Numbered from the stretch's first letter, positions 43,735 through 52,229 are shown. The stretch: 64,000 bases of DNA from Streptomyces bikiniensis (GCA_000716465.1 JNWL01000005.1:310001-374000), one strand, 5' to 3'. The notes: generated from the letters alone by a model not told the origin. Made by a program: numbers and translations.

Positions 43735-46047
43735 ATGTCCATTTTCAGTTCTGACCACGCCGTCATGCCCGAGAACGACGAGATCGTCGAGGCCGCAGAG
43801 GCCACCGAGACCGTCGCGATCGAGGCCGAGGCCCAGGCCCTGATCGAGGCCGACACCCTCGCCGAGGCCGAGACCGAGTTCCAGGCCGACGACTCCGCCG
43901 AGGAGCCCGACTCCGCCGAGCCCACGATCACCTTCGCGGACCTCGGTCTGCCGGAGGGCGTCGTGCGCAAGCTCGCGCAGAACGGCGTGACCACCCCCTT
44001 CCCGATCCAGGCGGCGACCATCCCGGACGCCCTGGCCGGCAAGGACATCCTCGGCCGCGGTCGCACCGGCTCCGGCAAGACCCTCTCGTTCGGTCTGCCG
44101 CTCCTCGCCACCCTGGCGGGCGGCCACACCGAGAAGAAGAAGCCCCGCGGCGTCATCCTCACCCCGACCCGTGAGCTCGCGATGCAGGTCGCGGACGCCC
44201 TCCAGCCCTACGGCGACGTGCTCGGCCTGAAGATGAAGGTCGTCTGCGGCGGCACGTCCATGGGCAACCAGATCTACGCCCTGGAGCGCGGCGTCGACAT
44301 CCTCGTCGCCACCCCGGGCCGTCTCCGCGACATCATCAACCGCGGCGCCTGCTCCCTCGAGGCCGTCCAGATCGCCGTCCTCGACGAGGCCGACCAGATG
44401 GCCGACCTGGGCTTCCTGCCCGAGGTCACCGAACTGCTCGACCAGGTTCCGACCGGCGGCCAGCGCCTCCTCTTCTCCGCCACCCTGGAGAACGAGATCG
44501 ACAGCCTGGTCAAGCGCTACCTGGTGGACCCCGTCACGCACGAGGTCGACCCGTCCGCCGGCGCCGTCACGACCATGACCCACCACGTCCTCGTCGTGAA
44601 GCCGAAGGACAAGGCCCCGGTCACCGCCGCGATCGCCGCCCGCAAGGGCCGCACGATCATCTTCGTCCGCACCCAGCTCGGTGCCGACCGCATCGCCGAG
44701 CAGCTCCGCGAGTCCGGCGTGAAGGCCGACGCGCTGCACGGCGGCATGACGCAGGGCGCCCGTACGCGGACCCTGGCCGACTTCAAGGACGGTTACGTCA
44801 ACGCGCTCGTCGCGACCGACGTCGCCGCCCGCGGCATCCACGTCGACGGCATCGACCTGGTCCTGAACGTGGACCCGGCCGGCGACCACAAGGACTACCT
44901 GCACCGCTCGGGCCGCACCGCCCGTGCCGGCCGCTCCGGCGTCGTGGTCTCCCTGGCCCTGCCGCACCAGCGCCGCCAGATCTTCCGCCTGATGGAGGAC
45001 GCGGGCGTCGACGCCTCGCGCCACATCGTCGGCGGGGCCGGCGCCTTCGACCCGGAGGTCGCCGAGATCACCGGCGCCCGTTCGCTGACCGAGGTCCAGG
45101 CCGACTCCGCGAACAACTCCGCCAAGCAGGCCGAGCGCGAGGTCGTCGACCTCACCAAGCAGCTGGAGCGCCTCCAGCGCCGGGCCGTCGAACTCCGCGA
45201 GGAGGCCGACCGCCTGGTGGCCCGCGCCGCCCGCGAGCGCGGCGAGGACCCGGAGGCGGCCGTGGCCGAGGTGACCGAGGCCGCCGAGGCCGAGGTCGCG
45301 GCGGCGGCCGTCGAGGCCGAGCGCGCCGCGAAGGCCGAGGAGCAGCAGCGCCGCGAGGAGCGCCCGTCCTTCCGCGACGAGCGGGGCAACTTCGAGCGCC
45401 GCGACCGTGGCGGTGACCGGGGTGGCTTCCGCGGCGGTGACCGTGGCGGCCGTTCCTTCGAGCGTCGTGACAACGACCGTCCGTCCGGTGGCTTCCGTCG
45501 CGACGACCGTCCCTCGGGTGGCTTCAACCGTGACGACCGTGGCGGCCGTTCCTTCGAGCGTCGTGACAACGACCGTCCGTCCGGCGGTTTCCGTCGCGAC
45601 GACCGTCCCTCGGGCGGTTTCAACCGTGACGACCGCGGCGGTGACCGTGGCGGCTTCCGCCGTGACGACCGTCCGTCCGGTGGCTTCCGTCGTGACGAGC
45701 GTCCGTCGGGCGGTTTCAACCGTGACGACCGTGGCGGCCGTTCCTTCGAGCGTCGTGACAACGACCGTCCGTCCGGTGGCTTCCGTCGTGACGACCGTCC
45801 GTCGGGCGGTTTCAACCGTGACGACCGCGGCGGCCGTTCCTTCGACCGCCGTGACGACCGCCCCTCCGGCGGCCACCGCGGCAGCGACCGCCCGTTCAAC
45901 CGCGACCGTCGCGACGACCGCCCCTCCGGCGGCTTCCGCTCGGGCGGCGACCGCCCGTACGGCCGCCGTGACGACCACCGCGGCTCCGGCCCGGCCGGCG
46001 GCTCCTTCCGCCGCGACGACAAGCCGCGCTGGAAGCGCAACGGCTGA
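43735..46047 (+). CDS. DEAD-box RNA helicase with Arg/Gly-rich repetitive tail
   Basis: 770 residues. An acidic N-terminus (about 1-62) precedes the helicase core: Q-motif PFPIQAATIP, motif I GRTGSGKT (about 109-116), DEAD in VLDEADQM, SAT in LLFSATLE, and HRSGRTARAG. After a coiled Glu/Ala/Arg segment (about 450-540) comes a tail of about 210 residues with repeats such as RDDRPSGGFRRDDRPSGGF and FNRDDRGGRSFERRDNDR. The tail should bind RNA and may promote condensates. It ends in a basic RWKRNG. Homologues include CsdA/DeaD/RhlE-like helicases acting in ribosome assembly and cold response. Confidence 0.95.
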   Translation: MSIFSSDHAVMPENDEIVEAAEATETVAIEAEAQALIEADTLAEAETEFQADDSAEEPDSAEPTITFADLGLPEGVVRKLAQNGVTTPFPIQAATIPDALAGKDILGRGRTGSGKTLSFGLPLLATLAGGHTEKKKPRGVILTPTRELAMQVADALQPYGDVLGLKMKVVCGGTSMGNQIYALERGVDILVATPGRLRDIINRGACSLEAVQIAVLDEADQMADLGFLPEVTELLDQVPTGGQRLLFSATLENEIDSLVKRYLVDPVTHEVDPSAGAVTTMTHHVLVVKPKDKAPVTAAIAARKGRTIIFVRTQLGADRIAEQLRESGVKADALHGGMTQGARTRTLADFKDGYVNALVATDVAARGIHVDGIDLVLNVDPAGDHKDYLHRSGRTARAGRSGVVVSLALPHQRRQIFRLMEDAGVDASRHIVGGAGAFDPEVAEITGARSLTEVQADSANNSAKQAEREVVDLTKQLERLQRRAVELREEADRLVARAARERGEDPEAAVAEVTEAAEAEVAAAAVEAERAAKAEEQQRREERPSFRDERGNFERRDRGGDRGGFRGGDRGGRSFERRDNDRPSGGFRRDDRPSGGFNRDDRGGRSFERRDNDRPSGGFRRDDRPSGGFNRDDRGGDRGGFRRDDRPSGGFRRDERPSGGFNRDDRGGRSFERRDNDRPSGGFRRDDRPSGGFNRDDRGGRSFDRRDDRPSGGHRGSDRPFNRDRRDDRPSGGFRSGGDRPYGRRDDHRGSGPAGGSFRRDDKPRWKRNG
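45405..46040 (+). repeat. 96-bp-period DNA repeats encoding the helicase tail
   Basis: The landmark GGCGGCCGTTCC recurs at 45445, 45541, 45733 and 45829, with spacings of 96, 192 and 96 bp. Units are highly similar, with synonymous changes. The repeats are entirely in-frame. Confidence 0.9.
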
Positions 46048-46082
46048 CACCACGACGGCCACTGGCCGCTAGCACCCTGAAC

Positions 46083-46121
46083 CAGGGCCCGTACGAGCAC
46101 TCCGGTGCCGCACGGGCCCTG
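46083..46121 (+). terminator. Hairpin after the DEAD-box helicase gene
   Basis: CAGGGCCCGT and ACGGGCCCTG pair at the ends, with an inner GCAC/GTGC pairing, 36 nt past the stop. Confidence 0.65.
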
Positions 46122-46247
46122 CTTCGTACAGACGGCCCCGGCACCCGCCACCCCGTCCCCTTCGACCGCCTCCAGCGCGCCCGGTGTGGGATACCCGATC
46201 GGTTCCTGGGATCTCTCGGGCTATGCTGCACGGGTGTGTCCGTCCAC

Positions 46248-46321
46248 GGGCCGTTAGCTCAATTGGTCAGAGCAGCGGACTTTTAATCCGTTGGTTGTGG
46301 GTTCGAGTCCCACACGGCCTA
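46248..46321 (+). tRNA. tRNA-Lys(TTT)
   Basis: 74 nt. Acceptor GGGCCGT/ACGGCCT, anticodon loop CTTTTAATC (TTT), T-loop GTTCGAGTC. A -10-like TATGCT at 46222-46227 lies upstream. Confidence 0.95.
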
Positions 46322-46354
46322 CCGAAGGCGGGGAGGGTTCTCTCCGGTCCGCCG

Positions 46355-46392
46355 AGAAGCGCCCCGTCGGTTCCGACCGGCGGGGCGCTTCG
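46355..46392 (+). terminator. Hairpin terminator of tRNA-Lys
   Basis: GAAGCGCCCCG and CGGGGCGCTTC pair with a CCG-rich inner stem, about 35 nt past the tRNA. Confidence 0.7.
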
Positions 46393-46417
46393 GCGTTTCC
46401 GGGGGAGGGCTTTTTGG

Positions 46418-46881
46418 TCAGCGGGTCTCCGGGCGGTGGCAGACGCAGACGTTCACGTCGTGGGGCTGGTGGTGGAGGCCGGTTCGAGGGTGCGGAGGGC
46501 GCCGTCCGCGGGGAAGAGCGGCCTTCCGCCGCCGAGGAGCAACGGCACGACGACCGGGCGGAGTTCGTCGGCCAGGTCCTCGGCCAGGAGCGTGCGGACG
46601 AGGGCGGGGCTGTCCAGGACGAGGAGGTCGCGGCCGGGGCCCGTGGAGTTCGCGGAGGCCGTCCACAGCTTGTCGCCGTGGACGAGCCGGGTGTTGTGCC
46701 GGCCGGGGTCGGCCTCGTCGAGGGCGTGGGAGACGATGTACTTCGGGAGCGCGTCCATCCGGTCGGCGAAGGGGCCGCCGGCCCGCTCCGGCCAGGCGTT
46801 CGCCCTCGCCCGCCAGGTGCGGCGGCCGAGGAGCAGGCCGTCCGCCCGCTCCGTGGCCTCGGTGAACGCGCCGTCCACCAC
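46418..46881 (-). pseudogene. Decayed RibD-C/dihydrofolate-reductase-like gene
   Basis: The frame from GTG 46881 gives GLLLGRRTW, then DALPKYIVSHALDE, LLVLDSPALVRTLL and DELRPVVVPLLLGGGRPLF, all hallmarks of the RibD C-terminal (DHFR-like) family. The first ~40 residues of the family (MRKxxVxxxxSLDG) are absent. At the end the frame stops at 46453 after STTSPTT. A one-base shift there continues with the expected beta-strand VNVCVCHRPETR to a stop at 46418. It therefore looks truncated at the N-terminus and frameshifted at the C-terminus. Confidence 0.7.
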
Positions 46882-47133
46882 CTCCGGGGGGTGAGGCGCC
46901 CGGGTCCTCCGGGTGCCCCTGGGTCTTCCCTGATCCGCCGGGCTTTCCGGGTGCCCTTCCCGCCTCGGGGTAGGAAAGCCGCGGGGCACGAGGGGAGAGA
47001 CGGACCGGCGGTCGGGAAGGCACCGCTCCCGGGAGGTCCCTCCCGCGCGGGCCCCTGCGCCGAACGGCTTCGTCCGGGGCGCGGGGCGCAGAGGGGTGGG
47101 GAAAGGTGGAGACGGAACGTGGAGGTGGGGACG
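46882..47133. other. Spacer without gene between the pseudogene and the lipid kinase gene
   Basis: 252 bp of GC-rich sequence. GGAGGTGGGG just before GTG 47134 is the ribosome site of the next gene. I see no other signal. Confidence 0.4.
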
Positions 47134-48501
47134 GTGACGGCGAGCGGAACCGGTGATCCGGCGAAGACGGCCCGGCGGCTGGCGCGCTGCGCGCTGCTCG
47201 CGGCGGTGGCCGCGGTCGTGGTGCTGCTGACGGCGCTGGGCGGCGGCGGGGTGCTGATCCTGGTGAGCGGGCTCGCGGGACTCGCTCTGTCGGCCGTGGG
47301 CATCTGGTGGTTCCTCGCCCACCGGGGACCGCTGCGGGCGCTCGGTGCGCTGCTCGCGGTGGCCGCGCCCGCCGCGGTCCTCACCCTGTACGTCGTCGGC
47401 GGCGTCTGGCTGAACGCCCTCGGGGCGCTCGCGCTCTGGGGCGTGGCGTTGCTCTGCGCCCGGTCCGCCCTGCGCCGGCCGGAGGAGGACGGGGACGGGG
47501 TGATGCGGGGCGTGCCGGCGGCCCGGCCCGAGAAGGCCGTCCTGATCATGAACCCGAAGTCCGGCGGCGGAAAGGTCGAGCAGTTCGGGCTCGTCCGGCG
47601 GGCCGAGGAGCTGGGCGCCCGGGTGGTCCTCCTCGACCCGTCCGCCGACACCGACGTCACCGCACTCGCCCGGCAGGCCGTGGCCGGGGGCGCCGACCTG
47701 CTCGGCGTGGCCGGCGGCGACGGCACGCAGGCGCTGGTCGCCGCCGTGGCCGCCGAGCACGACCTGCCGTTCCTCGTCATCTCGGCCGGCACCCGCAACC
47801 ACTTCGCCATGGACCTCGGCCTCGACCGCACCGACCCGTCGACCTGCCTGAACGCCCTGACCGACGGCGAGGAGCTCCGGGTCGACCTCGGCTCGGTCTC
47901 CGGCCGCGCCTTCGTCAACACCGTCTCCTTCGGGGTGTACGCGGACGTGGTCCACCACCCCGAGTACCGCGACGCCAAGGCCGGCACCGCCCTCGACGCC
48001 CTGCCCGACCTGCTCCAGGGCGGCGAGGGCGGCCGCGTCGACGCGGTCGTCGACGGCACCCTGGTCGACGCCCAGCAGGCGCTCCTGGTCAGCAACAACC
48101 CGTACGCCACCCCCGATCCGCTCAGCGCCGACCCGGCACGGAGACCCCGTCTCGACGGGGGCGAGCTCGGCGTGATCGGCGTCCGGGTGGAAGGGGCGAT
48201 GCAGGCCGCCGAGCTGGCGGTACGGGGCACCCAGGCGGCCGCCCTGAACGTCCTGACGGCCCGCAGGGTCGAGGTCACCTGCGACGACGGTGACGGCGCC
48301 CTCTCCGTCGCCGTCGACGGCGAGGCGCTGGTCCTGCCCGCCCCGGTCGTCTGCACCCTCCGCCCGCGCGCCCTGCGGGTGCTCGTGCCCCGGGACCGGC
48401 CGGGCATCACGCCTCCACCGCCGCCCATGGACTGGCGGCGCATCACCGAGCTCGCCTTCCACACCCACCACCCCCATCGATCCCCGAGGAACGGCGCATG
48501 A
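47134..48501 (+). CDS. Diacylglycerol/sphingosine kinase-family lipid kinase with membrane domain
   Basis: 455 residues from GTG 47134, which has GGAGGTGGGG immediately upstream; GTG 47119 is the alternative. Three to four transmembrane segments (about residues 14-110) precede a DAGK catalytic domain: VLIMNPKSGGGKVEQF near 137-152, GVAGGDGTQALVA near 181-193 and SAGTRNHFAMDLGLD near 207-221. It probably phosphorylates a lipid alcohol. Its stop overlaps the following PAP2 phosphatase gene by 4 bp, giving a kinase/phosphatase pair on lipid phosphates. Confidence 0.9.
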   Translation: MTASGTGDPAKTARRLARCALLAAVAAVVVLLTALGGGGVLILVSGLAGLALSAVGIWWFLAHRGPLRALGALLAVAAPAAVLTLYVVGGVWLNALGALALWGVALLCARSALRRPEEDGDGVMRGVPAARPEKAVLIMNPKSGGGKVEQFGLVRRAEELGARVVLLDPSADTDVTALARQAVAGGADLLGVAGGDGTQALVAAVAAEHDLPFLVISAGTRNHFAMDLGLDRTDPSTCLNALTDGEELRVDLGSVSGRAFVNTVSFGVYADVVHHPEYRDAKAGTALDALPDLLQGGEGGRVDAVVDGTLVDAQQALLVSNNPYATPDPLSADPARRPRLDGGELGVIGVRVEGAMQAAELAVRGTQAAALNVLTARRVEVTCDDGDGALSVAVDGEALVLPAPVVCTLRPRALRVLVPRDRPGITPPPPPMDWRRITELAFHTHHPHRSPRNGA

Positions 48502-49079
48502 CCCACGACACGCCCACCGAGACCGTCCAAGCCGTCCTGCACGATCTCCGGGCCGTCGACGGCGCCGTGTACGCCGCCGTGGCGGCCACCCCCACGCCCA
48601 CCCTGGACACGGCCCTGCGCCGGCTCTCCAGGACGGCCGACCACTCCAAGATCTCCTTCTCCGTCGCGGCCGTGCTCGGCCTCTTCCCGGGCCGTCCGCG
48701 CCGGGCCGCGCTCGCCGGGGTCGGGGCGATCGCGGTGGCCTCGGCCACGGCGAACCTGCTGGGCAAGCGGCTCGTCCGCAGGGCGCGGCCGGACCGGGAG
48801 GCGGCCCGGGTGGTGGCGGGCCGGCACGTTCCCATGCCGGACTCGGCCTCGTTCCCCTCGGGGCACACCGCGTCGGCGGTCGCCTTCGCCACCGCCGTGG
48901 GGGTGGTGCTGCCCGCCGCCGCCGTGCCCCTCGGGATCCTGGCGTCGACGGTGGGGTACTCCCGCGTCCACACCGGCGTGCACTATCCGGGCGACGTCGC
49001 CGCGGGCGCCGTCCTCGGCGTCGCCAGCGCCGCCGTCTCGCTGACGGTCGGAGCCTCCCTGGCCCGCCGGCGGGGGTAG
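48498..49079 (+). CDS. PAP2-family lipid phosphatase
   Basis: 193 residues. The three phosphatase motifs are KRLVRRARPDR (about 91-101), PSGHTAS (about 121-127) and SRVHTGVHYPGD (about 157-168). Several membrane helices surround them. ATG 48498 overlaps the kinase stop (ATGA). It may act on undecaprenyl or phosphatidic acid phosphates. Confidence 0.93.
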   Translation: MTHDTPTETVQAVLHDLRAVDGAVYAAVAATPTPTLDTALRRLSRTADHSKISFSVAAVLGLFPGRPRRAALAGVGAIAVASATANLLGKRLVRRARPDREAARVVAGRHVPMPDSASFPSGHTASAVAFATAVGVVLPAAAVPLGILASTVGYSRVHTGVHYPGDVAAGAVLGVASAAVSLTVGASLARRRG

Positions 49080-49114
49080 CGGCCGGGAGGTTCACCGGAA
49101 GGCTCGACACGCCC

Positions 49115-49285
49115 CCCAGGGCCTGTCCGGCGGATCATGGCCGGGGCCGCGACGCCCGGCACGGCACCTCGCCGCGTTGCCGAAACGCCCCGACAGCTCC
49201 GCCATCGGCCCGCTCCGGCGCCGTGCGGGCCACCGCGCCGGACGCCGCGGCCCACCCGACCCCGATCCGCCGGACAGGCCCTGGG
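49115..49285. mobile_element. MITE-like element with 22-bp perfect terminal inverted repeats
   Basis: Terminal repeats at 49115-49136 (CCCAGGGCCTGTCCGGCGGA then TC) and 49264-49285 are exact reverse complements. The 171-bp element has no coding capacity. It fills the space between the convergent PAP2 and sigma-factor genes, ending 5 bp from the sigma-factor stop. No clear target-site duplication is visible. It would need a transposase in trans. Alternatively it could be a very large terminator-like hairpin. Confidence 0.65.
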
Positions 49286-49290
49286 CCGGG

Positions 49291-50337
49291 TCACTCCGCC
49301 CGTGCCAGTTCCTCCTCCGTGAGGCCGAGCGTCGCGAGCCGTTCCGGGTCCGCCAGGATGTGGAGCTCGACAATCCGGTCACCGGCGACCGTGAACACCA
49401 TGAGCGCGGCCGGGCGTCCGTCGACGACCGACAGGACCGCGGGGTCACCGTTGGCCACGACCCGCAGTGACGCCCTGCGGAACCGGGAGTACGCCAGGGC
49501 CTGCGCGACGACGGTCTCGGCGCCCCGCACCAGCTTGGAGGCGCCGGCCATGAGCCGGCCGCCGTCCGCGCGCAGCACCACGTCCGGGTCGAGGACCGCG
49601 AGCAGGCCCTCGAAGTCGCCGCCGTTCGCGGCGGTGAGGAAGGCGTCCGCGAGCTCCCGCCGGCGCCGTGCGTCCGGGGCGGGGCCCGGGGAGGCGTCCC
49701 GCACCCGGCGGCGGGCGCGGCTGGCGAGCTGGCGGGTCGCGGCCGGGCTGCGGTCCACGACCTCCGCTATCTCGTCGAAGGAGACGGCGAACATGTCGTG
49801 CAGGACGAACGCGAGCCGCTCGGCCGGCGACAGGGTCTCCAGGACGACGAGGAGCGCGAGACCGACGGACTCGCCGAGCTCGGCCGCGCGCTCCGGGTCG
49901 GTGGCGGCCGCGGCGTCGGCGCCCCCACCGACCCGGACCACCGGGTCGGGGACGTAGTACTCCAGCGGGGACTCGCGGCGCGAGCCGCGCGAGCGCAGCA
50001 TGTCCAGGCAGACGCGGCCGACGACCGTGGTCAGCCAGCCGCTGAGGTTCCGCACCTCGCCGATGTCGGCGCGGCTCAGCTTGAGCCAGGCCTCCTGGAC
50101 GGCGTCCTCGGCCTCGCTCAGCGAGCCCAGCATCCGGTACGCCACCGCCCGCAGGTGCCCCCGGTCGGCGTCGAAGCGCCGGGCCAGGAGTTCCTCGTCG
50201 CCGTGCGGGTTCATGTTCATGTCCACCAGATCCACCGTGCCCATCAGATCCACCGCGTCCATCAGATCCACCGCGCTCATCATGTCCACCGTGCCCAACA
50301 GATCCACCGTGCCCGCGTCCACGCTCGCGCCCGTCAT
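49291..50337 (-). CDS. ECF41/SigJ-type RNA polymerase sigma factor with SnoaL-like C-terminal domain
   Basis: 348 residues if started at ATG 50337 (GGAGAC upstream), or about 309 from ATG 50220. Sigma region 2: RRFDADRGHLRAVAYRMLGSLSEAEDAVQEAWL. Region 4: ETLSPAERLAFVLHDMFAVSFDEIAEVVDRSPAATRQLASRARRRV. A SnoaL_2/NTF2-like domain (residues after ARRRRELADAF) completes it; in ECF41 factors this domain controls activity. The extra N-terminus consists of five 6-residue repeats like TVDLMG/AVDLMD. No anti-sigma gene is nearby; a rhodanese gene is divergent. Confidence 0.9.
   Translation of the reverse strand: MTGASVDAGTVDLLGTVDMMSAVDLMDAVDLMGTVDLVDMNMNPHGDEELLARRFDADRGHLRAVAYRMLGSLSEAEDAVQEAWLKLSRADIGEVRNLSGWLTTVVGRVCLDMLRSRGSRRESPLEYYVPDPVVRVGGGADAAAATDPERAAELGESVGLALLVVLETLSPAERLAFVLHDMFAVSFDEIAEVVDRSPAATRQLASRARRRVRDASPGPAPDARRRRELADAFLTAANGGDFEGLLAVLDPDVVLRADGGRLMAGASKLVRGAETVVAQALAYSRFRRASLRVVANGDPAVLSVVDGRPAALMVFTVAGDRIVELHILADPERLATLGLTEEELARAE
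50221..50335 (-). repeat. 18-bp tandem repeats at the sigma-factor 5' end
   Basis: About five 18-bp units with the core CAGATCCACCGTGCCCAT (plus strand). If translated they give VDL(L/M)-containing hexapeptides before the conserved region. Copy-number change would alter the N-terminus without shifting the frame. Confidence 0.8.
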
Positions 50338-50496
50338 GTCTCCATGACGGATCGGACCCCGCCCATGTGACAGGGAGAGGGGGTCGGACGTTTCGGTGCG
50401 TGAGATTCCCGCCGTTCCGGCGTGAGCGCCCGGGATTCCCCGGTCCGAGCCGTCGACCGCCGTGGTTTCCCACTTCAGCGGCGTGCCCGCCGGTCC

Positions 50497-50502
50497 TAGT
50501 TT
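50497..50502 (+). promoter_or_regulatory. -10 element TAGTTT of a leaderless rhodanese transcript
   Basis: Ends 7 nt before ATG 50510, with no Shine-Dalgarno site. Confidence 0.5.
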
Positions 50503-50509
50503 GATCGTC

Positions 50510-51001
50510 ATGACGACGACACCGCAGGTCAACCCCGTCCTCCGTACCCCGCCGGCCCCGCCCGCCGCCGCTGCCGCGTACTTCTCCGCGAGCCTCGCCT
50601 TCCACGCCGACGTCTCCGACGTGGCCTCCGCCCTCGCCGCCGCAGTGGCCGAGGGCACCGACCCCGGCTTCGTCCTGGTCGACACCCGGTCCACCGCCTC
50701 CTGGGACCAGGGGCACGTCCCCGGCGCCGTCCACCTGCCGACCGCGCTCGTCCCCGAGCAGGCCGAGGAACTGCTCGACCGGTCCGTGCCGGTCGTCACG
50801 TACTGCTGGGGCCCCGGCTGCAACGGCGCCACCCGCGCCGCGCTCGCCCTCGCGGAGCGGGGCTTCCAGGTCAAGGAGATGCTCGGCGGCTTCGAGTACT
50901 GGGTGCGGGAGGGGTTCGCGTACGAGACGTGGGAAGGGCCCGCGGAGAGGGCCGCCGACCCCCTGACGGCCCCGGTCGGCACCGACGACTGCGGCTGCTG
51001 A
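50510..51001 (+). CDS. Rhodanese-like domain protein
   Basis: 163 residues. The rhodanese fold has DTRSTASWDQGHVPGAVHLP near 62-81 and an active loop VVTYCWGPGCNGATRAAL near 102-119, with the catalytic Cys in CWGPGCN. It ends in a DDCGC tail whose two cysteines could take part in sulphur transfer. Divergent from the ECF41-type sigma factor; the spacer could carry a sigma-dependent promoter. Confidence 0.88.
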   Translation: MTTTPQVNPVLRTPPAPPAAAAAYFSASLAFHADVSDVASALAAAVAEGTDPGFVLVDTRSTASWDQGHVPGAVHLPTALVPEQAEELLDRSVPVVTYCWGPGCNGATRAALALAERGFQVKEMLGGFEYWVREGFAYETWEGPAERAADPLTAPVGTDDCGC

Positions 51002-51066
51002 GACAGGGGCCGGGAAGAACCGATTTCAGGATCGCCCCGGTCATGCCGTAGAGTCGTGTTCACCGA

Positions 51067-51140
51067 CGCGGGGTGGAGCAGCTCGGTAGCTCGCTGGGCT
51101 CATAACCCAGAGGTCGCAGGTTCAAATCCTGTCCCCGCTA
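51067..51140 (+). tRNA. Initiator tRNA-fMet(CAT)
   Basis: 74 nt. Anticodon CAT sits in a stem with GGG/CCC pairs, and C1 is unpaired with position 72: both mark the initiator. A -10-like TAGAGT at 51049-51054 lies upstream. Confidence 0.95.
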
Positions 51141-51150
51141 CTCAGTAGTG

Positions 51151-51186
51151 ACGAAGGCCCGGATCCAAGAGGATCCGGGCCTTCGT
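51151..51186 (+). terminator. Hairpin terminator of tRNA-fMet
   Basis: Perfect 16-base arms, ACGAAGGCCCGGATCC and its complement, around AAGA, followed by CGTTT. Confidence 0.88.
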
Positions 51187-51207
51187 CGTTTCCCCGGGCG
51201 TTTCCGG

Positions 51208-51238
51208 TTGACCTTGACGCAACGTCAAGATCTAGCGT
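51208..51238 (+). promoter_or_regulatory. MerR-type promoter and operator of the tipA-like gene
   Basis: TTGACC (51208-51213) and TAGCGT (51233-51238) are separated by 19 bp, the overlong spacer typical of MerR-activated promoters. Within it lies the palindrome CTTGACG-CAA-CGTCAAG (51213-51229). The -10 ends 7 nt before ATG 51246, so the mRNA would be leaderless. The regulator should activate its own gene. Confidence 0.85.
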
Positions 51239-51245
51239 TCCCGTC

Positions 51246-51986
51246 ATGGAGTGGTCGATCCAGGAGATCGCCAAGAAGGCCGGCACCACCAGCCGCACCC
51301 TCCGGCACTACGGAGAGCGCGGACTGCTGGAGCCGAGCCGGATCGGCGCGAACGGTTACCGGTACTACGACCAGGCGGCGCTCGTGCGGCTGCAGCGGAT
51401 CCTGCTGCTGCGCGAGCTGGGGCTCTCGCTGCCCGCCATCGCCGAGGTCCTCGCGGGCCAACGGGACACCTCCGCGGCCCTGCGCACCCACCTCGCCCTC
51501 CTGGAGCAGGAGCGCGAGCGCATCGGACGCCAGATCGCGTCGGTGCGGACCACCCTCCACAAGACCGAGAACGGAGAAGAGCTCATGGCGGACGAAGTGT
51601 TCGACGGTTTCGACCACACGCGGTACGAGGAGGAGGTCACCCACCGCTGGGGCCGCGAGGCCTACGAGCAGGGCGACCGGTGGTGGCGCTCGCTGGACGA
51701 GGAGCGGAAGCGGGCGTTCATCGAGGAGCAGGCCGGCATCGCCCGCGACTTCGGGAAGGCGGCGCGGGACGGCCTGGCCGCCGACAGCGACGAGGTGCAG
51801 GCCGTCGCGCGGCGCCACGTCGCGTGGCTGTCGACCACCACGGAGCCGACCAAGGAGTACGTGATCGGCCTCGGCCGGATGTACGTCGACGACCCTCGGT
51901 TCACCAAGAACTACGACAAGTACGGCGAGGGCACCGCGGTCCTCGTCCGGGACGCGCTGGCGGTCTACGCCGAGCGGAACATGTAG
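51246..51986 (+). CDS. TipA-type MerR-family multidrug-responsive regulator
   Basis: 246 residues. MerR N-terminus: WSIQEIAKKAGTTSRTLRHYGERGLLEPSR, then a coiled dimerisation helix to about residue 108. C-terminal TipAS domain from about residue 115 (FDHTRYEEEVTHRWG, AFIEEQAGIARDF, MYVDDPRFTKNYDKYGEG). In TipA this all-helical domain captures thiopeptide-like drugs. An in-frame ATG at 51585, with GGAG 8 nt upstream, would give the ligand-binding domain alone (133 residues), as tipA does with TipAS. Confidence 0.93.
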   Translation: MEWSIQEIAKKAGTTSRTLRHYGERGLLEPSRIGANGYRYYDQAALVRLQRILLLRELGLSLPAIAEVLAGQRDTSAALRTHLALLEQERERIGRQIASVRTTLHKTENGEELMADEVFDGFDHTRYEEEVTHRWGREAYEQGDRWWRSLDEERKRAFIEEQAGIARDFGKAARDGLAADSDEVQAVARRHVAWLSTTTEPTKEYVIGLGRMYVDDPRFTKNYDKYGEGTAVLVRDALAVYAERNM

Positions 51987-52229
51987 TCCCCGGACGGCCC
52001 CCGCCGGCTTCCCGGGCGGCCCCCGTCGACTTTCCGGCGGCCCCCCGCCGGCACCCCGGCTTCCTGGGCAGCCCCCGCCGGCTTCCCGGGATCCCGGCAT
52101 CCCCGCCGGCATCCCGGACCGTCCCGTACGCCGGTCGGCCGTGCGGAGTCGCCGTCCGCCGGGGCGGCGGCCACCCTGGAAAGGGCGCGGTACGGGGCCG
52201 CGGCCGGGCGGACCGGGCAGGAGAGAACG
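51987..52229. repeat. Imperfect GC-rich repeats between the tipA-like gene and the phosphatase region
   Basis: Repeats of the type CCCCCGCCGGCTTCCCGGG occur several times between about 51995 and 52118. No gene is seen in this stretch. It ends at an AGGAG ribosome site followed by GTG 52230. Confidence 0.6.
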
